NCBI GenBank assembly: GCA_964019335.1
Contig: OZ025653.1
Span: 248,001-312,000, forward strand
Source: Diplonema japonicum
Lineage: Eukaryota > Euglenozoa > Diplonemea > Diplonemida > Diplonemidae
DNA length: 64,000 nt
Direction: 5' to 3'
Under the pieces are notes generated by a model, which ran no database searches, was not told where the DNA came from, and was given only the letters and a program-made list of their open reading frames with translations. Below are positions 51,581 to 59,718 of this stretch, one piece after another. Numbering within the stretch: position 1 is the first letter of the stretch; the number at the start of each line of letters is the position of its first letter. Made by a program: the position numbers and the translations under genes.

Positions 51581-52770
51581 CCCTCCCGCACATACCATGC
51601 CACTCACTACCTCGATCAACTCTTGCTTTTCTCTAAACTCCGGCCGGAGCATCAGTTGCAAGATATCGCCCCCATGAGTCTGCGGGTGACCGATCTTCAC
51701 CCCGTATTGCGACAGAGGGTTCCTGAGGTCCATTTCGAAGCCTCGCCCCAAAAGCCGCATCTGCTTGACATCCATGTCAGGTATCTTCTCCATAATCTTC
51801 CTCATAATGCTTGCCACGGTGTCGTTCTCGTCGCAAAAATGCAACACAAGGTACGAGCCCTCGTATGACACCACCAGTGTCGCAGCGTTGATCTTCTCCG
51901 CTTCTTGTCTTGCCTCCTCCTCCCTTCTCAACCTTTCCGCTTCCTCAGCTCTTCTCAGTTTCTCACTTTCAGTTGTCTCGTACCCTTCCTCATCAGGTTC
52001 CAAAGGCGGCGGCGGGGGGTCGAAGATGTCGATCAATGCTTGGAAGTCATGTAAATTCAGCAGGTCGGAGGGATCCTTCCCGATCTGGGGATGTTAGTAC
52101 AACTCATTTTTTTTTTTTCAGAACATACCGCACCGAGAGCGCCCCGCAATCTTTCGTCCCATTTATATTGTTGCTTCTTTGCTTTTTTTGCGTCGGACCC
52201 GCCGGGTCTACCCAGGTTGCCCCCACCCCTTCTCTTTGGCACCATTTTCAACATGCACGGGAGCTCCACTCCCGATACTGCTCCTGAGTAATCCATATCA
52301 AAAGCATAGAAAGCATGTGCTACAGCATCCATCCCAGGAAGCTCGCCGAGACATGCGCGAGGGGAACGGGGTGAGTTCGGCAGAGGGGCAGGCTCGATGT
52401 CTTCGTTCTTTTCGTGCCACAGCTCAAGGGGCATTGAACGCGTGGTTCTCCTGGGGCTGGTTTGGCAGATCTCGACTTCCTCCATGGCCTCTTGGAGGGG
52501 CAGAATGGACGCATATTCCTGCATCTTCCTCCGCGGCTTCTGAAAACCCTCAACCACGTCGCACATTGCACTGAACTGTGGGAAGCTGATCATGCTGCCA
52601 ACAGGCGTGCCTGACCTGCGCATGGCCATCACAACATCCTTCTCTGTCACAAGGGTGGCGATCGATTCGCATGCTTGAAAGGCATAGCGCAGATCAAACT
52701 GTGTGATGGCGCCTGTTCCATCGAGGTCGAAGGCGTTGAAGGCACCTTGTCTCTGGGCCTGTGTATCCAT
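51298..52770 (-). CDS. EF-hand and ubiquitin-like domain protein, three exons
   Basis: 459 residues from exons 52770-52129, 52084-51596 and 51546-51298. Intron 1 (52128-52085, 44 nt) contains a perfect TACTAAC branch-point sequence (52093-52099). Intron 2 (51595-51547, 49 nt) contains a run of about 30 A just before CCAG. The N-terminus has two EF-hand-like loops (FDLDGTGAITQFDLRYAF and FDMDYSGAVSGVELPCML). A Pro-rich and charged coiled-coil segment (LRRAEEAERLRREEEARQEA) leads to ubiquitin-like folds: one in exon 2 (LVLHFCDENDTVASIMRKIM, MRLLGRGFEM, GGDILQLMLRP) and one in exon 3 (VNIQRADGSMVRIYAEDD, YQRLVVHGRELNSRKTLKDY, GDIIDLLLR). The second matches the ubiquitin pattern of LxVxGRxL and D.DI. 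I do not know this combination as a named family. Function unknown; calcium sensing plus proteasome or scaffold binding is a guess. Confidence 0.8.
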
Positions 52771-53591
52771 TGTGGTGACCCCCCTCCTTTGGATTGTGTT
52801 CGAAAAAAAAAAATGAAGATTGAAAAGTAAAAAAAAAAAGCTTCGCCTCCGCCGCGTTCCATAGATTCACGTGCCTTTGTCCAACTCACAGGCACGTCGC
52901 GTTCTTCGACGATGTTTGGCTCGCTGAACTTCCCGCTGCTTTTTAACGCCTTGTCGATGAGGCGCTTGGTCCACCACTCGTTCTCGACATCGATGCCTCG
53001 GTTTTGCATCTCTTCGCACAGCAACGTGACGCACGCTGTGAGCAGCAGGCCGTCGGAGAGGACGTCCTTCTTCTTCATGAAGGCGTATGCGTACAGAACG
53101 GAGTTGAACACGTCGGGTGCCGCCGTGAGGTTTGTATCCTTCTCCCATTTCTGTATTATTTCCAAGCACGCCTTTGTGTGTCCCATCCCTAGTTCACACC
53201 GCATCGGTGCGCCCTCGGTCAGGAGATACATCATTTTTGTTGACGTGAAGGACGTCCCTTCGCTTTGTACGCACTTCTCGTAGATCTGATTGTATTTTTC
53301 AGCGTCCAATTCGTTCATGCATTTCACCAGTTCGAGCTCCATGGCCGTGTCGTTCAGCTTTGTGGTTTGCGGGTCCACCCCAGCCACCCAGTCCTTCAGC
53401 AGGGAATATCCTTCGTGTACTTGTTTGAACTTCTCTGCACACCCACCCCTATCCGGGTGGGTTGTCACCGCCAACCGTTTGTATCTCTTCTTCAGCGCTT
53501 CCTCCCCGACACCTTGGCCCAGATTGAATAGTTTCAAAGCCGCCTTCACGTCTTCCGAGATGCCATGCAGTACTATGCTGCGTTTCAGCAT
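52647..53591 (-). CDS. J-domain protein (3' end uncertain)
   Basis: The open frame gives 314 residues. Residues ~16-70 form a compact J domain (ALKLFNLGQGVGEEALKKRY, LAVTTHPDRGG with the HPD triad), so it should stimulate an Hsp70. The rest, to about residue 245, is helical with no known domain (EWWTKRLIDKALKSSGKFSE). The tail from about residue 250 is probably wrong: it runs through T11 tracts (poly-Phe) and then overlaps the first 124 nt of the EF-hand gene in another frame. A GTGAGT donor-like site near 52900 or a homopolymer length error could give an earlier stop. I trust the protein up to about 52,870. Confidence 0.7.
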   Translation of the reverse strand: MLKRSIVLHGISEDVKAALKLFNLGQGVGEEALKKRYKRLAVTTHPDRGGCAEKFKQVHEGYSLLKDWVAGVDPQTTKLNDTAMELELVKCMNELDAEKYNQIYEKCVQSEGTSFTSTKMMYLLTEGAPMRCELGMGHTKACLEIIQKWEKDTNLTAAPDVFNSVLYAYAFMKKKDVLSDGLLLTACVTLLCEEMQNRGIDVENEWWTKRLIDKALKSSGKFSEPNIVEERDVPVSWTKARESMERGGGEAFFFYFSIFIFFFRTQSKGGGSPQWIHRPRDKVPSTPSTSMEQAPSHSLICAMPFKHANRSPPL

Positions 53592-53676
53592 ATTTTACTC
53601 CTTTTCTTTTCTCTTGAACATCCAGGAACGAGGGAAGAGGGGACAAAACAAAACAAGCTAGTAGTGAAAGGACTTT

Positions 53677-54420
53677 CTACCGAACTGCGGAAGCAGTGCG
53701 GTCTCGCCGCCGTCTGCGGATCTCTAAGGTAAACGGGGATGGGGACGGCATGTCGGTGGGCTGCGGAGGGGGGGGAGGGAGGCAGGGGACAGGGGTACCG
53801 GTGTTCTCGATGAGCTTAAGCCATTCCTTCTTACGTTTGGTCTCCTGTTTTCTGCGAATCTTCTGCGCAAGCTCAACTTCTTCAGCAGGCCGCTGGACAG
53901 GCTGAGGGGGCACCGACTTCTTCTGCTCGAGCGTGGTCTTCACAGAAGCAAGATACGTCTCAAGGTCGTCCAACTTCCTCCTGTACTCTGTGCCGAGGTC
54001 GGATCTCCCTGTCCGTAGCAGGCGCAGCAAAGAGGGTAGCTCTGCGAACCAATCTCTCTCCGAGAACGGAAGTGAGAACGAGGTAGACAACGACCTTACG
54101 GACGTTTCTAAAGCATCTAACTTTGCCCTTTCCACCACTACGTACTTCCCACATATTGCGTTGGACCTCAGCACCATCTCGTTTGTGACATTCCTCATGT
54201 CTTTCAGCTTTTCCCTCAGCTGCGCCACCCCTCCCTTCAAACCTGTGATTGACTGGCTCATGTCCTTAAGTGCCCCTAACTCGAACCCTTTTGAGCTCGG
54301 TTCTTTCTTTGCAGTTTTTTTCACCTGGGCCTGCACTTTCTTCCCCCCAGCGGGCAGCTTCGAGACGTGGTAACACCTTTCCGGAATTATCGCGGGAAGC
54401 GACGGTTCTAGACCCACCAT
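53677..54420 (-). CDS. Coiled-coil protein of unknown function
   Basis: 247 residues, no introns, not recognised. Residues ~50-170 are helical and charged, with heptad-like stretches (ITGLKGGVAQLREKLKDMRN, EYRRKLDDLETYLASVKTTL) likely to form coiled coils. A Lys/Arg-rich region (AQKIRRKQETKRKKEWLKLI) and a Pro-rich segment (CLPPPPPQP) precede a basic C-terminus (LEIRRRRRDRTASAVR). It lies 85 nt upstream of the J-domain gene. Nuclear or cytoskeletal location is possible; no evidence decides. Confidence 0.65.
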   Translation of the reverse strand: MVGLEPSLPAIIPERCYHVSKLPAGGKKVQAQVKKTAKKEPSSKGFELGALKDMSQSITGLKGGVAQLREKLKDMRNVTNEMVLRSNAICGKYVVVERAKLDALETSVRSLSTSFSLPFSERDWFAELPSLLRLLRTGRSDLGTEYRRKLDDLETYLASVKTTLEQKKSVPPQPVQRPAEEVELAQKIRRKQETKRKKEWLKLIENTGTPVPCLPPPPPQPTDMPSPSPFTLEIRRRRRDRTASAVR

Positions 54421-54654
54421 TTGTCCTCAACTCAACTCCTCACCCTCCCCCTTCCCCTCCTGTGTGCTTTTCTTTTGAGGATATGATTTTCTTTTTGGGG
54501 AATAAGGGCGTCTTTTCTCTTTTCTGCGTCATGCTTTTTGCATGACCCATGCAAAGCATCGATGGATAAAAAAGGGGGGAGAGGGGAGGGAAAAAAGAAT
54601 CGATTGACACGTTCGTTTCCAATCTGCATAGATGACCCCGAGAGAAATAATGTA

Positions 54655-54686
<32 letters not shown>

Positions 54687-54745
54687 CGATTTAAGAAAAA
54701 AAGAGAAAAGAGAATATCTGTTTTCCTTTTTTCCAAAAGCCCCTT
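54421..54745. other. Intergenic spacer
   Basis: C/T-rich then A-rich sequence with no supported gene; it includes the ADI1 3' UTR. Confidence 0.5.
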
Positions 54746-55420
54746 TTACTGCGAGGCAATGAAGTTCTTGAGGTAGTGCTTACGGGCAACGTGTCCTTCC
54801 GACTTTTGTTGGTTATGTTATTGTTAATTAAAGAAAATGTTGGTACACACCTCTTCCCCCCTGTTGATGGGTGTCCAGATAGGGTCTCCGACGAAGAGGC
54901 GCATGGCCTTCGCGTGTTCCGTAGAGTCAAGGGTGAAGCGATGGTAAATCCCCTTGGGAAGGGTGATGCACTGTCCTGCTTTGCACAAAATGCGTACCCA
55001 TCTAGAGTCGTCCACGTTGCGTACGTCAAAGTAGCCAGAGCCCTCTATGATGTAACGAACCTCGTCATCGTCGTGGATGTGCTCGGTGAAGAAGTTCTTC
55101 AGCTTGTTGTCGAAATCTGGGAGCTTCTCCTTGTTGATGGTGATGATATCTGCGTAATTCATTCCCTGCTCCTTTCGGAACGCCGCCAGTTTCTCATCCT
55201 TCGGGGCACCCTCCTCCGGCTCCCACGGTACTTTTGCCACAGGGTATTCCACCTCCACAGGGAACGAGTAGTATTCCACACCAAGTTTCTTCAAAGTATC
55301 TAACCCCACCGCTTCGTTAGGCTCCATTCTGTTTTCCGCCTTCTGATCCTTTACGTCATCCTGCATGTACCATGCTTCGACACCCATCGTTTTTCTTTTC
55401 TTCTTCTCGGGTTCTGGCAT
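54746..55420 (-). CDS. ADI1: Acireductone dioxygenase (methionine salvage)
   Basis: 208 residues from exons 55420-54851 and 54802-54746. This cupin enzyme oxidises acireductone to the keto-acid precursor of methionine. The metal-binding motif is EHIHDDDEVRYIIEGSGYFD (H-x-H-x4-E), with the fourth ligand in KGIYHRFTLD. The intron (54850-54803, 48 nt) is unusual at both ends: the donor is GTGTGT and the acceptor is ACAAAAG. Splicing gives NRGEE joined to SEGHVARKHYLKNF, matching the family's C-terminal ARKEYL segment. Unspliced, the protein would end at VCTNIFFN and lack that helix. The N-terminal MPEPEKKKRKT is an extension before the usual start; MGVEAWYM may be an alternative start. Confidence 0.92.
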
Positions 55421-55816
55421 TTGGAGATTTTGAATCGAATACCTTGTAAGGAATAAATAAAAAGAAAAAGCAACTTTTGAGAGGGGAAAGAAAAAAAAAA
55501 ACAATAATTGGGTGGGGTGGGGGTGGGTGGGTAAAACACGGTGGGAAAAAAAAAAAAGTAGAGGGGAAGAAACAAAAGAAAACTCAATTGGAGGGGACAC
55601 AATTGGAAGAAAGAAAAATGAAAGAGAAACAAAAAAAACACTGGCCCAACCCATTCGGAATGAATAAAAAAATTCAATAGGAATTGATAAAGTACAGGGG
55701 GGGGGGGGGGGGCAAAAGAGGTGAGAATACTATCTGGGGACACATAATAAAAATTTGAATCACAAACAATTTGACTGGTGTGTTCGTTATGATCAATTTA
55801 TGTTTCTGCGTAGTGT
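55421..55816. other. Intergenic spacer
   Basis: A/G-rich low complexity with a 16-nt G run at 55697-55712. No gene seen. Confidence 0.55.
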
Positions 55817-56743
55817 TTACGCGCTCTTGATGGTGGCGGGGTCGGTGAAGTGGAACTTCTTGGCGCCGGTGGCACCCAGGACGGTGTCGAAGATGGCGAA
55901 CTGCCCAGCGGTCAAGGTACCGATCATCACGCAACGGGCACCCAGACCAGTGAGGCACAGCTTCTTGAAACCAACCTCCCTCGCAAGGTTCAGGAGACGG
56001 CTGGTGATCGACCCGTCACCACCGGCACCCTTCTTGTTCACAAGCGACAACAAAGTGTCGGCAGGGTGCGAGACAATGGCAGCCGCCACACCAGCAATCA
56101 CACCAGACGCGAGCGACACGGTCAGCTTGGTCCCCTCAGACGCGGTCTTCACGTCGATGCTCGACATGGTGTAGATCTTCTCTGCGGCAGCACCCTGCAC
56201 AGCGAACTTAGTCATTGTGTAAGGGATCTGCTTGAAGCAGATGGGCCCGAACCCAGAGTAGAACCCCCTCATCACACCCTCGTCCTTGATGATCTTGGGG
56301 AAGGCGGACATGAGACCGCTTGCGTACTGGGGGTTGGCAACAAGCTTGATACGGGTCGCCTCAAGAGGGCACAGGAAGATGTCCGCGATGAACTCAGCCA
56401 CTGCCGCAGCACCGAGGTAGATGGGGAAACGGAACTTCCACGCGTCCTCCACACCGAGCTTCTCCGCCGCCTTGATCTTGAAGAACTCCACACCACCGAA
56501 CTTGAACCACCCCTGAACGAAGTACCCAACAGCGGTGGGCCCCAGACCGGTGGCAAGGGCACCCATACCCTCAGACGCCACGATCTGCTTGAAACCTCCG
56601 AGCATACCCCTGTTGTACTTGACGGGGTCAAGCTGCATACGCGTCTTCACGACATCGACAGGGCACAAGGCACCGTGGGTCACACTGCAGCAGATCCCTC
56701 CCGCAAGGGCACCCTTCGTGAAGTATGTCAGGTCGTAGCTCAT
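55817..56743 (-). CDS. SLC25A3: Mitochondrial phosphate carrier
   Basis: 308 residues with the threefold mitochondrial-carrier layout. Repeat signatures are PVDVVKTRMQLDP, PLEATRIKLVANP and HPADTLLSLVNK (P-x-[DE]-x-x-[KR] type, the third degenerate at the charged position). Phosphate-carrier hallmarks are GALATGLGPTAVGYFVQG, WFKFGGVEFFKIKAAEKLG and GFYSGFGPICFKQIPYTM. It imports phosphate with protons for ATP synthesis. No introns; coding GC is higher than in neighbouring genes, which is common for highly expressed genes. It is the rightmost, most upstream host gene of the array that I can see. The ATG at 56743 follows an A-rich leader. Confidence 0.95.
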   Translation of the reverse strand: MSYDLTYFTKGALAGGICCSVTHGALCPVDVVKTRMQLDPVKYNRGMLGGFKQIVASEGMGALATGLGPTAVGYFVQGWFKFGGVEFFKIKAAEKLGVEDAWKFRFPIYLGAAAVAEFIADIFLCPLEATRIKLVANPQYASGLMSAFPKIIKDEGVMRGFYSGFGPICFKQIPYTMTKFAVQGAAAEKIYTMSSIDVKTASEGTKLTVSLASGVIAGVAAAIVSHPADTLLSLVNKKGAGGDGSITSRLLNLAREVGFKKLCLTGLGARCVMIGTLTAGQFAIFDTVLGATGAKKFHFTDPATIKSA

Positions 56744-56954
56744 TTTTTCTTTTTTGTGTTTTGTGAGTTGATGGCAGGTCCTGTGGGGTGTTGAAAAACT
56801 ACTTCACACTGAAATAAAGAAGGTGTACACCAACACCAACACCAATACAATTGTTTACGAGTTTTGGATCCAAAATCTTCGAAGAAGAACTTTGAACTGA
56901 AAAACTGATGATGAAGAAACGGAAGGGAAGGAACAAGCAAACTAGAAAACCCAC

Positions 56955-57150
56955 TTGAACCCTTCCTTCTTTTTTTATCTCGCCCGTCTTCATCAATGCC
57001 ATCCTCGCTGCCTACACCAGGCGATGCGTCGCTACATCCCCAGAAGTCCTACCCATCTCTACGCAGACGACCTATACCTCTTCTCTAGGATCTCGGAGAG
57101 GGCGGTCCAGAGTTCCATTCTCCTGCTTGACGAATCCCATGAAGGCTAAG
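56955..57150 (+). pseudogene. Reverse-transcriptase fragment
   Basis: A short plus-strand frame with HLYADDLYLFSRI near 57050-57090, the YADD active-site motif of reverse transcriptases, preceded by a Cys/Arg-rich stretch. No other RT motif is in frame. Orientation is opposite to the retroelement at 59-64 kb and the motif context differs (YADDLYLF against YADDAYML), so it seems to be a remnant of another element. Confidence 0.5.
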
Positions 57151-57573
57151 GCATTGAGGCATATTTTTCTTCGGAAAATTCATCACCGTGGTACATCGCT
57201 TCTTTTCGTATTCGTATTGCGTTTTCGTTTCTTCCATATCATGTTCATCTTCTGCTCGTCCACACCCTCTTTTATTCCCTCGAGGGTTGGTCGTTCTCGG
57301 CACATCCGTCCTCTGCGGTATCTTTTGATACCACGTATACGAAAACAGAGAAAGTCAAAAAGGACCTTGTGTAGCGACGTGGGGTATATCGTTGTGGGCA
57401 TCTCCGTCGACGGCAGCTGTTGCGGTGGTGGTTCCTGCTGTAAGCTAGTGTCAACGGTGGAGGGGGACTCTTTCCCTTGTCTGCGTCCATTCGGAGGAAA
57501 GAAGGGCTGTGCTTGCTCCTTCGGGGGGGGTCCTTTCACATCCTCCACATATATATGCGAGATCCGGGTAGTT

Positions 57574-57657
57574 GAAATGATTTTAAGTTAGAGTAGAGAA
57601 GCGAAAAAATAGGTAACTGAAATGGTTTTAAGTTAGGATGAAGAAGCGAAGAAATAG
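57574..57657. repeat. Two tandem copies of a ~45-bp repeat
   Basis: A unit beginning GAAATGATTTTAAGTTAG at 57574 recurs at 57619 with few changes (GAAATGGTTTTAAGTTAG), ending in AGAAGCGAARAAATAG. Confidence 0.75.
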
Positions 57658-57664
57658 ATCAAAA

Positions 57665-58055
57665 GGGGTGGGAAAGAATAAATACTGCATACGAAAACAG
57701 AGAGTCGAGTAAAAAAGGGAAAAGGTGACTGACATCCTCAAGAGGAGCCTCCCACGTACCAGGAATTAAGCAGAGGTTGCTTCCATGGCCCGTATCAGTC
57801 TATCGCCAGAAAGAATAATGAAAATAACATAACAAAGAGAAGGGGAGAAGAAACGGAAAAAGACGGCTTGGTCATCAGAGAATGTAAGGGGTGGAAAAGA
57901 ATAAATACTGCATACGAAAACAGAGAGTCGAATAAAAAAGGGAAAAAGTGACTGACATCCTCAAGAGGAGTCTCCCACGTACCAGGAATTAAGCAGAGGT
58001 TGCTTCCATGGCCCGTATCAGTCTATCGCCGGAAAGAATAATGAAAATAACGGAA
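57665..58055. repeat. Two tandem copies of a 223-bp repeat
   Basis: A segment of about 165 bp starting GGGGTGGGAAAGAATAAATA at 57665 is repeated at 57888 with more than 90% identity by eye; the period is 223 bp, and the last ~55 bp of each unit diverge. It lies between the RT fragment and the retroelement. No gene. It could be a subterminal repeat of a mobile element or a local satellite. Confidence 0.85.
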
Positions 58056-58259
58056 CGAAGTGAAGTAGGAAAAGAAAAAAGACGGCCTGGTCGCCAGGAA
58101 GTGCTGGTTCAGACGCGTCGGCGGACGCAGTTTAACGTCATACCCGGGACCGAAAACATGTAGGGAATGGAAAAAGCAGAAAGGGTAGTAAAAAGATTAA
58201 AATTGGAAAGAAAATGGAAAGGGTGGAAACGAGATAATAGGGTGCGAGGTCTGTGAAAC

Positions 58260-58911
58260 CTTGCATAGCCTATCGCCCTCGTAGCACGCCGGGCCGGCAC
58301 TCCTACATTGTGTAGGGTTGTTTCCGATTGTTCCTAATTGTAGGAATGCAGGACAGTCGACCACTGCGACTCGTTGTAATAGAGCGTCCCGGCCCCTACA
58401 AAGTCAGCGAGCAGGGCTGCCACGGTCGAGTAGGACTTGTCCCCGAACCCTTGGGTTTGCAGCAGAAAGCCCTGTTCCTGGAGGGATGCGTAGTGCCACG
58501 TCGAGCCGTGACAGACCAGTAGGCACGGGATCGCAACCCGTGTGTCGAGGGGGACCGCGACCAGGGGGGCCTGACCCAAGAAGTGAGTGCAGCCCTGGAC
58601 ATGCAATTGGGGTCAAAAATGGCCTCGCCCTTGGAAAGAAAGCCCAGATGCCGAAGCTCATCCAGGTCCTCAGGGCCGTCGACGCCTGCATCCTTGGTGA
58701 GCCTCCGAAGGGCGACGAGCCCAGTGATCCTGGTGTTCGGCCGCGTCGCGGCGAGATCTCGCTTGGCCGCGGGGAGTGCGAGACCGTCCTCGGGCTCCGG
58801 GCGTTTGTTCCTCTGTGTTCCTCTGAGATCCGGGTAGCATTCGTCAAGGTACCCTCAGCTCCGTTGGATAAGAGGGATGCTGCATTGAAGGGTTTTCATG
58901 ATTTCATTTGA
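58260..58911. other. GC-rich island, unassigned
   Basis: A sharp change to GC-rich sequence compared with both flanks. Frames are open on both strands (plus 58318-58911; minus 58404-58847), rich in Pro/Arg/Ser/Gly, without a recognisable domain. Composition matches the retroelement to the right, so it is probably part of an element's UTR or coding region rather than a host gene. Confidence 0.45.
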
Positions 58912-59061
58912 CTTTTCCACCCCACCCCCCCTACCCCACCAGCCTGTCAGTTTGTTTTTATATCTTGATACTGAATGCAAACACAAACAAAAATAGAACC
59001 AAAAGAAAATTCACTATGATAGGAACGAAGTGGTTAGCAACGGCCCGCCGCGGTGGCGTGC

Positions 59062-59718
59062 CTACCTTATGATGCTCCCCTTTTGGGGTCGTTCCCTGCT
59101 ACCCACCGCAGTGCCTAGCTGTCGTTTATATCTTCCAATCCTTTCTTTCCGGTAATCTTCTCTCAGTCCTTTCAGCTTGGTCGCCGTCAGCCCCGATGCA
59201 AACAGGGCCCTCCTATCAAAGCCAACGACGTGGTCGCGGCCAATGGATCGTAGTGATCTCACGTTCTTGCATGACTGCGCCGGAAAAGCGCGTCTCCTCT
59301 TCTCCCTCATCCATGTCGCTTGCAGCGTATCCAGGATCCGCTTGATCCTCACCGCCTTCTTGTCGATGTCAATCGTCGTGTTGATGTTAACCCCCAGCGT
59401 CTTCTTCGTGTAGCACTCGAAGTCAATCGCCAGCTCGATCGCCGACACGGACGTTCCCTCCTCCGCCCACCGCAGCGCAGCCAGCCATCTCAGCACCTGA
59501 TCACCATACTCCCTGAGCTGCGGGGTCAGCTTGAGCTTGTACAGTTCCACAACCTTTGGCGCCTCGAAACGCCTTCCTTGAGTCGTCACCACCCACGGCG
59601 GTTCCTTCTCAACCGCGAACCGCTTCACCGCCAGAGCATCGTCCCTGCGCCTCACTACGGGCTGAGGTACGGCACCGCCCCGGCGATTATCCTCCTCACC
59701 CGCCACGCTTCGAGCGGT
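59062..59718 (-). pseudogene. Retroelement C-terminal region
   Basis: Continuation in the same frame as the reverse transcriptase beyond a TAG stop. Arg/Lys-rich at the end, with no recognised domain; a zinc-knuckle is not visible. It ends at TAG 59062-59064. Confidence 0.6.

Noticed and set aside
58318-58911. Plus-strand 197-residue protein
   Set aside because: Pro/Arg/Ser-rich frame in GC-rich repeat sequence, with an equally long frame on the other strand; no domain visible.
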